Of a DNA stretch of 64,000 nucleotides, positions 52,081-60,659 are shown one piece after another (position 1 is the first letter of the stretch; each line of letters starts with the position of its first letter). Origin of the DNA: Spirosoma lacussanchae (GTDB lineage: Bacteria > Bacteroidota > Bacteroidia > Cytophagales > Spirosomataceae); NCBI RefSeq assembly GCF_005870035.1, contig NZ_SWJG01000002.1, forward strand, positions 186,001 through 250,000, read 5' to 3'. Both the position numbers and the translations under genes were made by a program. The notes under the pieces were generated by a model. That model did not search any database. It was not told the DNA's origin and was given only the letters and a program-made list of their open reading frames with translations.

Positions 52081-53427
52081 TTATCGGCTGACGAGGCTGC
52101 CGGTTGCTTTTTTCCAGTCCAGCTCGGCCGTGCGGAGCCTGACCAGGGTGTTTAGGTAGTTGTTCTGCGCGTCGCGGAGGGTGTTTTCGGCCTGCACCAC
52201 GTCCGTAATGTCGACGGTGCCTTCCTTAAACTGGAGTTGGGTCTGGGCGTAGACCCGCTCGGCCAAGGTTACCTGACTGCGGGTGGTGCTCAGGTTCTGC
52301 TGCTGAACCAGAAACTGGTTGCGGGCGTTGGCAATCTCCATCGAGATCGATTCCCGCACCTGCCGCGACTGAACATCCAGCTGCTGACTGTCAATGCGTT
52401 TCTGGCTAAGCTGGGCCTTGCGGGCCAATCCGTCGAACAGGTTCCAGTTGAGCTGAAGACCGACCCAGTAGCCCGGTACGTTTTTGAGGTAGGAGTTATC
52501 GCCCCCCACCGCAAAAACCGTACTGTTGGCAACGCCGTAGGCTGTCAGGGTCGGCACGAAGCCCGACTTGATATTCTGCTGCTCCAGACTGTTCAGCGTT
52601 CGCTGCTGATCGAGCAGTTGCAGGTCGGTTCGGTTGATGGTGTATTCGTTGGCGGGTGCAACAGGGGTGGTTTCGTCAATAGTGGTGCGAATCGTGAGCG
52701 AGTCGGTTTGTGGAATCCCCGCCAGGAACTTGAGCGTGTTGAGCAGCTGATTATACGTAGCCTGCAGTGACTCGATCTGCGTCTGAGAGGAGGTGCGGCT
52801 CAGCCGCAGCCGGTCCACATCGACGCCTTTGGCCAGCTGGTTCTGGCGAAGCAGATCGGTAATACCAATCAGGCGCTCGGTAGCCGTAACGTTGCTCCGA
52901 AGAAACGCAATCTGCTGGGCCGTTGTCTGCAGATTATAGTAGGTAGCCGACACGTTGTAGGCCACATCTTCTCTGACTTTCTGGGTTTGCAGGGCCGACA
53001 GGTCGCGGCTGGCTTTGGCGGCTTTGGTGGCTATCAGCAGCGACTGATTGTACAGCGGCTGAACGGCCTGTACAGTTGTCGACAGATTGTAGGGTAACCC
53101 AAACGCCAGCACCTGATACGTACCGTCCGGGCCGCCAAAGGCCGACGCGGGCACGACCTGCCCCGGAATTTTCAGATACCGTTTGTAGTCGCCAGCCAGG
53201 TTCACCTGGGGGCGGGCACCTGCTTTCACTTCGGCAATCCGGGCCTCTGTTCTAACCTCGTCGAGCCGCGCCGACTGAACCGAAAAGCTGTTGGTCTGCG
53301 CTTTGGCCAGGAGCTGATCGAGCGTGTATTCCTGGGCCCGAACGGACGAGCCAGCGGCCAGCAGCGCAACGGGGAGCCACCACCGGGTCAGCCGTCGGGA
53401 TCGGGATTTTGATTTTGTTTTAAACAT
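52081..53427 (-). CDS. TolC-family outer-membrane efflux protein
   Basis: A 448-residue protein with a signal peptide (about 1-31, WWLPVALLAAGSSVRAQ). It shows the two-fold repeated helix-strand pattern of TolC: YTLDQLLAKAQTNSFSVQSA, the helical hairpin with KTQKVREDVAYNVSATYYNL and the second repeat with YTINRTDLQLLDQQRTLNSL, then NQFLVQQQNLSTTRSQVTLA and TVDITDVVQAENTLRDAQNN. It should be the exit duct of the RND pump. The start lies 17 bases from a 20-base palindrome shared with the tetR promoter. Confidence 0.92.
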   Translation of the reverse strand: MFKTKSKSRSRRLTRWWLPVALLAAGSSVRAQEYTLDQLLAKAQTNSFSVQSARLDEVRTEARIAEVKAGARPQVNLAGDYKRYLKIPGQVVPASAFGGPDGTYQVLAFGLPYNLSTTVQAVQPLYNQSLLIATKAAKASRDLSALQTQKVREDVAYNVSATYYNLQTTAQQIAFLRSNVTATERLIGITDLLRQNQLAKGVDVDRLRLSRTSSQTQIESLQATYNQLLNTLKFLAGIPQTDSLTIRTTIDETTPVAPANEYTINRTDLQLLDQQRTLNSLEQQNIKSGFVPTLTAYGVANSTVFAVGGDNSYLKNVPGYWVGLQLNWNLFDGLARKAQLSQKRIDSQQLDVQSRQVRESISMEIANARNQFLVQQQNLSTTRSQVTLAERVYAQTQLQFKEGTVDITDVVQAENTLRDAQNNYLNTLVRLRTAELDWKKATGSLVSR

Positions 53428-53443
53428 GGCGTATAATTAATCG

Positions 53444-53463
53444 TTTTAAAAGTTTGTTTAAAA
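53444..53463 (-). promoter_or_regulatory. Predicted TetR operator upstream of tolC-like gene
   Basis: Read on the minus strand, TTTTAAACAAACTTTTAAAA, with palindromic arms TTTTAAA and TTTAAAA. It differs at a single base from the site at 54172-54191 upstream of the TetR gene. It lies 17 bases before the start codon at 53427. Confidence 0.65.
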
Positions 53464-53480
53464 TTAGGGCAAAAAAAAGG

Positions 53481-54116
53481 CTAGGCCTTTTCTGATTCGA
53501 ATAAGTAATTGGTTACCATGTCGATAACGAGGTTCTTGTGCGCATCGGCAAACTTCGTAAACTCGTCTTCGGTCATGTTCCAGATTTGCGTGGTCATGGG
53601 TTTGCTCACGAACAGGAAATGGATATTAGACACCATCATGGTCATGAGGTGCATGGAACTGATGGGTCGAATGGTCCCCTGTCTCACTTCTTGCTGAACC
53701 TGTTCGTCGAGCATCGAGTGGTGGAGCACTTTCTGCAGGCCAATCATCTTGCCCATTCGCTCCGGGTTCCGATGTACTTCGTTGAGAATGAAGTTAATCA
53801 GGCGGGGGTTTTCGCGCAGCATCCGGAAGTCATGCTCAATCAGCTCGGCAATTTTCTCGCGCAGGCTGATCGGCTTGCTCAAAATGGCCGACATTCCCGT
53901 AAAGAAGAACTCGGTAATCTCCTCAAAAATGGTGACAAACAGCTTTTCCTTGCTTCGGAAGTAATAGTTGGTCAGAGCAATGTTGATCCCGGCGGCTTCG
54001 GCAATATCGCGCGAAGTGGCCCCGTCGAATCCCTTCTCCAGGAACACCTGCCGGGCAGCTTCCTTGATACGCTCTTCGGTAGACTGGGATGAGAAACAAT
54101 TCATTGCTTTTTTCAT
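53481..54116 (-). CDS. TetR/AcrR-family transcriptional repressor of the RND operon
   Basis: A 211-residue regulator. The N-terminal helix-turn-helix reads TEERIKEAARQVFLEKGFDG then ATSRDIAEAAGINIALTNYY and FRSKEKLF, a standard TetR DNA-binding domain (about residues 12-60). The C-terminal helical part (about 65-205) is the ligand-binding and dimer domain. It starts the minus-strand run tetR-tolC-adaptor-permease. A shared 20-base palindrome at both its own promoter and the tolC promoter implies autoregulation and repression of the pump. Confidence 0.93.
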   Translation of the reverse strand: MKKAMNCFSSQSTEERIKEAARQVFLEKGFDGATSRDIAEAAGINIALTNYYFRSKEKLFVTIFEEITEFFFTGMSAILSKPISLREKIAELIEHDFRMLRENPRLINFILNEVHRNPERMGKMIGLQKVLHHSMLDEQVQQEVRQGTIRPISSMHLMTMMVSNIHFLFVSKPMTTQIWNMTEDEFTKFADAHKNLVIDMVTNYLFESEKA

Positions 54117-54424
54117 TGGGCAGTCAAAAGTATGTGTTAGTCAAACAACGCGCAATAAGATTGAATAGTTTTTTTAAACAAACATTTAAAATCTTGATTT
54201 TGGCTAATTATTCCTCGGCAAATTAATAAAATAAAGATCATAAAGTAGCTATTCTCTAATTCTTTTAACCCTGAAGTTGCCCGTCTTCCATTGAATCGAC
54301 AAACCCCGTACCTTGCCGGTCCGTTATTGATGCCAAACCCGGCCTCAGAAACGGTAGTCCGATGGCCAGCCGGTCTCCTGACGGGGTTTGGCGCACTATG
54401 TATCGTTAATCATAGCTTATTTAT
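54117..54424. other. AT-rich divergent promoter region between tetR and manA
   Basis: 308 bases without a supported gene. The tetR-proximal two thirds are very AT-rich and contain the predicted operator at 54172-54191; the manA-proximal part is GC-richer with no clear promoter box seen. Confidence 0.6.
54172..54191 (+). promoter_or_regulatory. Predicted TetR operator upstream of tetR
   Basis: TTTTAAACAAACATTTAAAA: perfect 7-base inverted arms (TTTTAAA, TTTAAAA) around a 6-base core, 56 bases upstream of the tetR start. The near-identical copy at the tolC promoter (19 of 20 bases) supports a regulatory role. Confidence 0.68.
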
Positions 54425-55402
54425 ATGTATCCGCTTACGTTCGAAACTATTTTCAAAGACAAAATCTGGGGTGGCCAGAAAATTAAAACGGTTTTGGGGA
54501 AAGACTTTTCGCCCCTGCCCAACTGCGGAGAAACCTGGGAGGTGTCTGACGTTGAAGGCAACGTATCGGTCGTTCGGGAGGGCGCGCTGAAAGGAAAATC
54601 GCTGCGTGAACTGGTGCAGCAGTATAAAGGAGAACTGGTGGGGCAGCGCGTATACGAACAGTACGGCGACCGCTTTCCGTTGCTGATCAAATTCATCGAC
54701 GCCAACGACGACCTGTCTATTCAGGTACACCCCGACGATAAGCTGGCTGAGCAGCGCGGGAGTGGCTACGGCAAAACCGAAATGTGGTACATCATCCAGG
54801 CCGACGAAGGGGCCAGGCTCAACTCGGGTTTTAACCGGGAGGTCAACAAGGACGAATACGTAAAAGCCGTTGCCGATAATACCATTCAGGATCTGCTGAA
54901 TATTGAAGAAGCCCAGGCCGGCGACGTGTTTTTTCTGCCCGCGGGCCGGGTCCACTACATCGGGAAAGGATTGCTACTGGCCGAAATTCAGCAAACGTCC
55001 GATACAACCTACCGCATCTACGACTTTGACCGGGTCGACGCGACAACCGGCCAGAAACGGGAACTCCATACCGAACTCGCCGTCGATGCCATCGACTACC
55101 GCCATTACGACCAGTACAAGACCGCCTACGAACGCAAGCAGAACGAGAGCGTCAACGCCGTTAAAAGCGACTATTTTGTCACAAACGTGCTCAATTTCAG
55201 TCAGGAAGTCGAACACGACTATACCCACCTCGACTCGTTCGTTGTCCTGATCTGTGTATCGGGCGGGCTGACCGTCAACGCACCCGGTGGCTACAGCGTT
55301 TCGCTCAAAATGGGGCAGTGTGTACTGATTCCGGCCTCGGTCCGGAACGTTACGCTCGTTCCCGACGGCGACATGACCGTGCTGGAAACGTACGTACCCT
55401 GA
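54425..55402 (+). CDS. manA: Mannose-6-phosphate isomerase, class I
   Basis: A 325-residue zinc enzyme interconverting mannose 6-phosphate and fructose 6-phosphate, which would let mannose released by the GH92 enzyme enter glycolysis. Class I cupin motifs are FKDKIWGGQKI, GETWEVSD, FPLLIKFIDANDDLSIQVHP (metal His, Gln), KTEMWYII (metal Glu) and LPAGRVHYIGKG (metal His), with the cupin C-terminal domain from about 225. It is the short type common in Bacteroidetes and Firmicutes. It is divergent from tetR and precedes the fucose genes by about 100 bases. Confidence 0.94.
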   Translation: MYPLTFETIFKDKIWGGQKIKTVLGKDFSPLPNCGETWEVSDVEGNVSVVREGALKGKSLRELVQQYKGELVGQRVYEQYGDRFPLLIKFIDANDDLSIQVHPDDKLAEQRGSGYGKTEMWYIIQADEGARLNSGFNREVNKDEYVKAVADNTIQDLLNIEEAQAGDVFFLPAGRVHYIGKGLLLAEIQQTSDTTYRIYDFDRVDATTGQKRELHTELAVDAIDYRHYDQYKTAYERKQNESVNAVKSDYFVTNVLNFSQEVEHDYTHLDSFVVLICVSGGLTVNAPGGYSVSLKMGQCVLIPASVRNVTLVPDGDMTVLETYVP

Positions 55403-55510
55403 CGGCGCCGGACACTCCCCGGTTGACCGGGACAGTCATTCGTGCTCATTCAGTAGTTTACGGGCAATCGCTACTTAATGACCACGAATGACTGTTAATT
55501 CATTTTGGTA

Positions 55511-56296
55511 ATGAACCTAAATCTTCAGGATAAAATCATCCTCGTTACGGGCGGGGCGAAAGGGATTGGTGAAGGCATTAGCCGGGTGCTGGCGGCCGAA
55601 GGCGCCATTCCGGTCATCGTTGGCCGCAACGAAGCCGACAACCTCAAGATGGTAGACGCCCTGCGGGCCGATGGCGGTCAGGCCCATCAGGTTGCGGCCG
55701 AACTCAGCCGACCCGATGACTGTCAGCGGGCGGTAGAGCAGGTTCTGACTCAGTATGGCCGGATCGATGGGGTTGTCAACAACGCCGGGGTCAACGACGG
55801 CGTCAGTCTGGAGAACGGCTCGTACGAGGCTTTTATGAAATCGCTCCACAGCAACCTGGTCCACTATTATCTGATTGTTCATCACGCGCTGCCCGCGCTG
55901 AAAGCCTCGAAAGGAGCCATTGTCAATATTGGCTCAAAGGTGGCGGAGACGGGGCAGGGGGGCACCTCGGCCTATGCCGCTGCCAACGGTGGCCGAAACG
56001 CGCTCACCCGCGAATGGGCCGTTGAGCTGCTTCCCTACGGCATTCGGGTCAACTGCGTCGTTGTAGCCGAAAGCTGGACACCTCTGTACGCCAACTGGAT
56101 CAAAACCCTGCCCGATCCGGATAAGAAGCTGCAGCAGATCGTTTCGAAGATTCCGCTGGAGCGACGGATGACAACCACCGAAGAAATTGCCAACGCGGTG
56201 GCGTTCCTGCTTTCGGACCGGTCGAGCCACACCACCGGCCAGCTCATCCACGTCGACGGTGGCTATACGCACCTCGACCGGGCCATCACCGACTAA
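55511..56296 (+). CDS. Short-chain dehydrogenase, probably L-fucose or related sugar dehydrogenase
   Basis: A 261-residue SDR. The nucleotide-binding motif is VTGGAKGIGEGI (about residues 9-20), NNAGVN follows, and the catalytic Ser (INIGSK) and Tyr (SAYAAANGG) are present. The usual YxxxK Lys is Asn here (TAT GCC GCT GCC AAC). The segment NGGRNALTREWAVELLPYGI and the late IHVDGGYTHLDRA match SDRs found in non-phosphorylating L-fucose catabolism, and the fucose permease gene follows. Function as fucose dehydrogenase or a 2-keto-3-deoxy-fuconate dehydrogenase is inferred from this context. ATG 55511 is preferred to the TTG at 55505. Confidence 0.82.
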   Translation: MNLNLQDKIILVTGGAKGIGEGISRVLAAEGAIPVIVGRNEADNLKMVDALRADGGQAHQVAAELSRPDDCQRAVEQVLTQYGRIDGVVNNAGVNDGVSLENGSYEAFMKSLHSNLVHYYLIVHHALPALKASKGAIVNIGSKVAETGQGGTSAYAAANGGRNALTREWAVELLPYGIRVNCVVVAESWTPLYANWIKTLPDPDKKLQQIVSKIPLERRMTTTEEIANAVAFLLSDRSSHTTGQLIHVDGGYTHLDRAITD

Positions 56297-56412
56297 CGGC
56301 CGAGCCACGGCGGTTTTCAAAAACCAACCTATATTTGACAGTCTCTGTCGGCTTTGGGCGGCTCTCGCTTCGGGTCGGCGTTCCTGCTTTCTGTATTTCT
56401 AAACCCTACCCA

Positions 56413-57795
56413 ATGGCACTCGGACCTTCAACCGAAAACGTTACCCTGAAACCTGGTCAGGCTACCGGTAATTACAAAATTGCGTTTGCGCTGGTCACCA
56501 GTTTGTTTTTCCTGTGGGGCCTGGCCAACAGTCTCAACGGATCGCTGATCAAGCAGTTTCAGATTGCGCTCGATCTGAACCGCTTTCAGGCCGGCATTGT
56601 CGATTTCGCCTTCTACCTCGGCTATTTCTTCATGGCCTTACCCGCCGGTTATGTCATGCGCCGATTTGGTTATAAGCGGGGTATCCTGTTCGGCCTGCTG
56701 CTCTACGGGGGTGGAGCCTTTCTGTTCTACCCGGCCGCCGAGGTACGGGTATACGGTTTTTTCCTGTTCGCCCTGTTTACCATGGCCTGCGGAATTGCCT
56801 TTCTCGAAACGGCAGCCAATCTCTACGTAACCGTACTCGGCGATCCGACCAAGGCGGAGTGGCGGCTTAATTTTTCGCAGTCGTTCAACGGCATCAGCAT
56901 CATTCTGGGACCGATCATCGGGGCGCTATTCATCTTCTCGAAAACGGAGTACACCCCCGAAATGCTCACCGCCATGGACTCGGCCCAGGCCGAAGCCATT
57001 CGGGTGCAGGAAGCGCTCTCGGTGCAGGGTCCCTATCTGGCCATCGGGCTGATCATTGCGCTCGTCACCATTCTGTTTGCAATCACAAAAATGCCGGAGG
57101 TCGGTGCTGAAGAAGAGCAGGCGGCTGGTAAGATTCCGATTTTCAGCGTACTGCGGCATCGGCAGCTGGCGCTGGGCGTCATTGCCCAGTTCGTAAACGT
57201 AGGCGCTCAGGCTACACTCTGGGGCTATTTCGTCGATCTGAAACTGGACTTCTCCCGCGATGGGCACTGGGCGCTGGCCGAAGGCTACATGAACGGCATC
57301 AACGCCCTGACCGGGGGCGCATCGGGTGATCTGTCGCCGACTCAGGTGGCCGGTTTTCACGCGTCGTTTGCCTTGCTGCTATTCATGCTCGGCCGGTTCG
57401 TCGGCACATCGATGATGACGCGCATCCGACCCAACCAGGTGCTGGCCCTGTTCTCGGCGGGTTCGGTGCTGATGGTCATTCTGGCTATGGTGTCGGGTGG
57501 GCTAACGGCTGTTATTGCGCTGAGTTTCACGTATTTCTTTCAGAGTATCATGTTTCCGACCATCTTCGCGCTGGCTACCAAGAACCTGGGAGCCGAGTCG
57601 AAAATTGCGTCGTCGCTCGTGATCATGAGCATTGTGGGCGGGGCGCTGCTGCCGCTGGTTGCCGGGGCGCTGTTTGCCAAAGGAGCCGTTTACGCGCTCA
57701 TCGTGCCGCTGGTTTGTTTTTCGTACATCGTTTTCTACGCTCTCCAGGGGTATCAGGCGCGGGCGTCGGAGGTTGAACACGCCCCCATCGTTTAG
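56413..57795 (+). CDS. fucP: L-fucose:H+ symporter
   Basis: A 460-residue MFS permease of the FHS (fucose-galactose-glucose) family with 12 predicted membrane helices. Family marks are FALVTSLFFLWGLANSLNGS in helix 1, IVDFAFYLGYFFMALPAGYV in helix 2, GIAFLETAANLYVTVLGDP and LNFSQSFNGISIILGPIIGA. The carboxylate needed for proton coupling probably lies in helix 1 or 4; this was not checked. Start at ATG 56413, as the upstream extension to 56335 lacks family similarity. It overlaps or abuts the mutarotase gene, so both are translated from one mRNA. Confidence 0.92.
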   Translation: MALGPSTENVTLKPGQATGNYKIAFALVTSLFFLWGLANSLNGSLIKQFQIALDLNRFQAGIVDFAFYLGYFFMALPAGYVMRRFGYKRGILFGLLLYGGGAFLFYPAAEVRVYGFFLFALFTMACGIAFLETAANLYVTVLGDPTKAEWRLNFSQSFNGISIILGPIIGALFIFSKTEYTPEMLTAMDSAQAEAIRVQEALSVQGPYLAIGLIIALVTILFAITKMPEVGAEEEQAAGKIPIFSVLRHRQLALGVIAQFVNVGAQATLWGYFVDLKLDFSRDGHWALAEGYMNGINALTGGASGDLSPTQVAGFHASFALLLFMLGRFVGTSMMTRIRPNQVLALFSAGSVLMVILAMVSGGLTAVIALSFTYFFQSIMFPTIFALATKNLGAESKIASSLVIMSIVGGALLPLVAGALFAKGAVYALIVPLVCFSYIVFYALQGYQARASEVEHAPIV

Positions 57796-57800
57796 TGGCC

Positions 57801-58127
57801 ATGCGATACGCCCTTGCTCTCGACCTGAAAGATGACCCGGCGCTGATTGCCGAATACGAACGCTACCACGAACGAATCTGGCCCGATATTGAAGCCAGTA
57901 TCCGCGAGTCGGGCATTACGGCCATGGAGATCTACCGGGTCGGAAACCGGCTGTTCATGCTGATGGAAACCAACGAATCGTTCTCGTTCGATGCCAAAGC
58001 CGCAGCCGATGCGGCTAACCCCAGCGTACAGAAGTGGGAAGACCTCATGTGGACCTACCAGCAGGCGCTGCCCATGGCGCAGCCCGGGGAGAAGTGGCTG
58101 TTGATGAACAAAATTTTTAGTCTGTAA
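57801..58127 (+). CDS. L-rhamnose/L-fucose mutarotase family protein
   Basis: A 108-residue RhaM/DUF718-family protein that interconverts the anomers of a deoxysugar, speeding its entry into a dehydrogenase or isomerase. Marks are LKDDPALIAEYERYHERIWP, GITAMEIYRVGNRLFMLME and WEDLMWTYQQALPMA. Start is ATG 57801; a GTG at 57795 overlaps the fucP stop by one base and is also possible. Its place directly behind fucP suggests fucose as substrate rather than rhamnose. Confidence 0.88.
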   Translation: MRYALALDLKDDPALIAEYERYHERIWPDIEASIRESGITAMEIYRVGNRLFMLMETNESFSFDAKAAADAANPSVQKWEDLMWTYQQALPMAQPGEKWLLMNKIFSL

Positions 58128-58193
58128 GGCTGGCCTGCCGGGTTCGGTCGCACCAAACGATTTCTTCCGGGCCCGGAGGTTCGGCACTACGGT

Positions 58194-58931
58194 ATGAACG
58201 TTGCTTTATTTATTCCCTGCTACGTTGACCAGTTCTACCCGCAGGTAGGCATTGCCACGCTGCAACTTCTGGAGCGGCTGGGGGTGCAGGCTGTCTTCCC
58301 CATGGAGCAGACCTGCTGTGGGCAACCTATGGCCAACGCGGGTTGCGAAGCCGATTCGATTCCGGTCTACCACAACTACGTACGGACCTTCGCCGACTTT
58401 GATTACATCGTGGCGCCATCGGGCAGCTGCGTGTATCACGTCCGCAAGCATTTCAACATCATTGAGCAGACGCCCGCCGTAAAGCACGTTCGGGAGCGTA
58501 CGTATGAACTGGTGCAGTTCCTGACCGAGGTGCTCGGCGTCACGAGTGTCGACGCTGAATTTCCGTATCGGGTAGGTCTGCACCAGAGTTGCCACGGCCA
58601 GCGGGGCCTGCGTCTGGCCAGTGATTCGGAGATGTCGCCGAGTCGCGATGGTCATCTGAGCCGGTTGCTGAAGCAGGTTCGGAGGCTGGAACTGGTCGAG
58701 CTGGATCGGTATGACGAATGCTGCGGTTTTGGAGGAGCTTTCTGTGTGTCAGAAGCGGCCGTGTCGGCCCGGATGGGGCAGGATCGGGTGGCAGATCATG
58801 TCAAAAACGGAGCCCAGGTGATTACCGGTGGCGATGTGTCCTGCCTGATGCACTTGGAAGGTATCGTCCGGCGTCAGAAGCTTCCTTTGCGGGTGATGCA
58901 TATCGCCGAAATATTAACGGCCACTACCTGA
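58194..58931 (+). CDS. lutA: LutA-like (Fe-S)-binding protein of L-lactate oxidation
   Basis: A 245-residue protein with two cysteine-rich CCG domains: EQTCCGQPMANAGC with the preceding IPCYVDQFYP, and DECCGFGGAFCV with HQSCHG. These coordinate a non-cubane iron-sulfur cluster in heterodisulfide-reductase-like subunits. LutA acts with LutB (and LutC) to oxidise L-lactate to pyruvate. In this cluster the lactate could come from the non-phosphorylating fucose route. It starts 66 bases after the mutarotase gene. Confidence 0.92.
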   Translation: MNVALFIPCYVDQFYPQVGIATLQLLERLGVQAVFPMEQTCCGQPMANAGCEADSIPVYHNYVRTFADFDYIVAPSGSCVYHVRKHFNIIEQTPAVKHVRERTYELVQFLTEVLGVTSVDAEFPYRVGLHQSCHGQRGLRLASDSEMSPSRDGHLSRLLKQVRRLELVELDRYDECCGFGGAFCVSEAAVSARMGQDRVADHVKNGAQVITGGDVSCLMHLEGIVRRQKLPLRVMHIAEILTATT

Positions 58932-59229
58932 TCGGTGATGTATTGACCGGCCGCCCCGCCGGGGCTTCGTGTCAGGTTTCGGTCCTGGAGGCTATTGACA
59001 TACCGCACCTACAACGCTATAGGGGCTCTATAAACAGGTACCTATCTCCAAATGTTGTCAGTGTGGTATTGCAATGAATGTCGGATCATTTCTGCTCTGG
59101 ACACATGGCAGGAAATCAGGCCGGGAAATGCGGTTGCTTTGCCGTAATTTTGGGTAAGCCGAGCCCATGTTGCAGAGGCTCAGGCTGTACCGAATCAGCG
59201 AAACTATCTTTTTGCAGAACCTTACTCAC
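58932..59229. other. Spacer between lutA and lutB
   Basis: 298 bases with no supported gene. It holds a small GC hairpin near 58952-58964 without a T tract and a -7-like element at 59145-59152. No remnant of LutC was seen. Confidence 0.55.
59145..59152 (+). promoter_or_regulatory. Possible -7 promoter element of lutB
   Basis: TAATTTTG matches TAnnTTTG and lies 77 bases before the ATG at 59230. No clear -33 element was seen. Confidence 0.35.
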
Positions 59230-60594
59230 ATGACGCACGCGCAGGCAGCCAAACGATTTACGGCCGATGTTGACCGCACCACCTGGCACGATGGCGCGCT
59301 CTGGTTCGTACGCCAGAAACGCGATCGCATGGCCTATTCGCTGCCTGAATGGGAGGAGCTGCGCGAGCTGGCTTCGCAGATCAAGAATCATACGCTCAGC
59401 CGGTTAGACGAGTACCTAGAGGAGTTTGAACGGAACGCAACGGCCAACGGAATTCGGGTTCACTGGGCAGCCAATGCGCAGGAACACAATGAGATCGTGT
59501 TGCAGATCATTCGGCAGCATAACGGAAAGCGCCTGGTCAAGAGCAAATCCATGCTGACCGAAGAGTGTCATCTGAACCCGTTCCTGATCAAAGAAGGAAT
59601 AGAGGTGGTCGATACCGACCTGGGCGAACGGATTATTCAGTTCAACGACGAGCCGCCGAGCCATATCGTACTGCCTGCCATCCATCTTAAGAAAGAGGAT
59701 GTGGGTCAGATTTTTCACAAGCACCTCGGTACGCCCGAGGGTGCCAGCGATCCGCAGTTTCTGACCGAAACCGCCCGTCAGCACCTGCGCGGGCATTTTG
59801 TGGCGGCTGACGTAGCACTGTCGGGGGTTAACTTCGCCATTGCTGAAACGGGTGGGTTTGTCGTATGTACCAACGAGGGTAATGCCGACCTGGGCGTTAC
59901 GCTGGCCCCGGTTCATATTGCCAGCATGGGCATCGAGAAGATGATTCCCCGGCTCGACCACCTCGGCGTATACACGCGTCTGCTGGCCCGTTCGGCCACG
60001 GGGCAGCTGTCAACGACCTACACCAGCCATTTTCACCGACCTCGCCCCGGCCAGGAACTGCACGTCATTATCGTGGATAACGGGCGGGTAGAGCAACTAG
60101 GCCGACCGGACTTCCGGGCGTCGTTGAAGTGCATCCGGTGCGGAGCCTGTATGAACACCTGCCCGGTTTACCGGCGGAGTGGCGGCCATAGTTATGACTA
60201 TACAGTACCGGGCCCGATCGGGTCGATTCTGTCGCCGAATGTCGATCTGAAAAAACACAGTACCCTGCCGTTTGCCAGTACGCTCTGCGGTTCGTGCTCC
60301 GACGTTTGTCCGGTTAAAATCGACATTCACGTTCAGCTCTATAAATGGCGGCAGATCATTGGCGGCCAGAAAGCGATGCCAGCCGGCAAACGGGTTGGTA
60401 TGCAGCTCCTGGCCAAAGTGCTGGCCCGCCCCCGGCTCTACGCCCGGCTCGGACGGGTGGCGCGCCGGATGCTGGCCAGCACGCCCTCCGCGTTGACGCA
60501 CAACGGTACCATCAACCCCTGGGCCATTGCCCGCGAAATGCCCGAGCCACCGAAACAGAGTTTCCGCGAGTGGTACGCGGCCAATCAGAAATAA
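59230..60594 (+). CDS. lutB: LutB-like iron-sulfur protein of L-lactate oxidation
   Basis: A 454-residue protein. The N-terminal two thirds is a LUD-type domain with HVAADVALSGVNFAIAETGG-like core (GHFVAADVALSGVNFAIAET), and the C-terminal part has two ferredoxin clusters, CIRCGACMNTCPVYRRSGG and CGSCSDVCPVKID, each with the CxxCxxCxxxCP or equivalent layout. It transfers electrons in L-lactate dehydrogenation with LutA. ATG 59230 is chosen because MTHAQAAKRF begins family similarity. No lutC follows; the next gene is on the opposite strand. Confidence 0.92.
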   Translation: MTHAQAAKRFTADVDRTTWHDGALWFVRQKRDRMAYSLPEWEELRELASQIKNHTLSRLDEYLEEFERNATANGIRVHWAANAQEHNEIVLQIIRQHNGKRLVKSKSMLTEECHLNPFLIKEGIEVVDTDLGERIIQFNDEPPSHIVLPAIHLKKEDVGQIFHKHLGTPEGASDPQFLTETARQHLRGHFVAADVALSGVNFAIAETGGFVVCTNEGNADLGVTLAPVHIASMGIEKMIPRLDHLGVYTRLLARSATGQLSTTYTSHFHRPRPGQELHVIIVDNGRVEQLGRPDFRASLKCIRCGACMNTCPVYRRSGGHSYDYTVPGPIGSILSPNVDLKKHSTLPFASTLCGSCSDVCPVKIDIHVQLYKWRQIIGGQKAMPAGKRVGMQLLAKVLARPRLYARLGRVARRMLASTPSALTHNGTINPWAIAREMPEPPKQSFREWYAANQK

Positions 60595-60615
60595 GAATCT
60601 TTATTCCCCTAATAC

Positions 60616-60654
60616 AACGCGCCAACCAGTCCATAACAGACCGGTTGGCGCGTT
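60616..60654. terminator. Hairpin between convergent lutB and a small exported-protein gene
   Basis: Perfect 12-base arms (60616-60627 and 60643-60654), 15-base loop, between stops at 60594 and 60660. No strong T tract on either side. Confidence 0.6.
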
Positions 60655-60659
60655 GCGGC

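Noticed and set aside
58718-59077. Open frame overlapping the end of lutA and the spacer as a possible LutC fragment
   Set aside because: It has no LUD-domain similarity, lies mostly within lutA in another frame, and its tail is low-complexity intergenic sequence.
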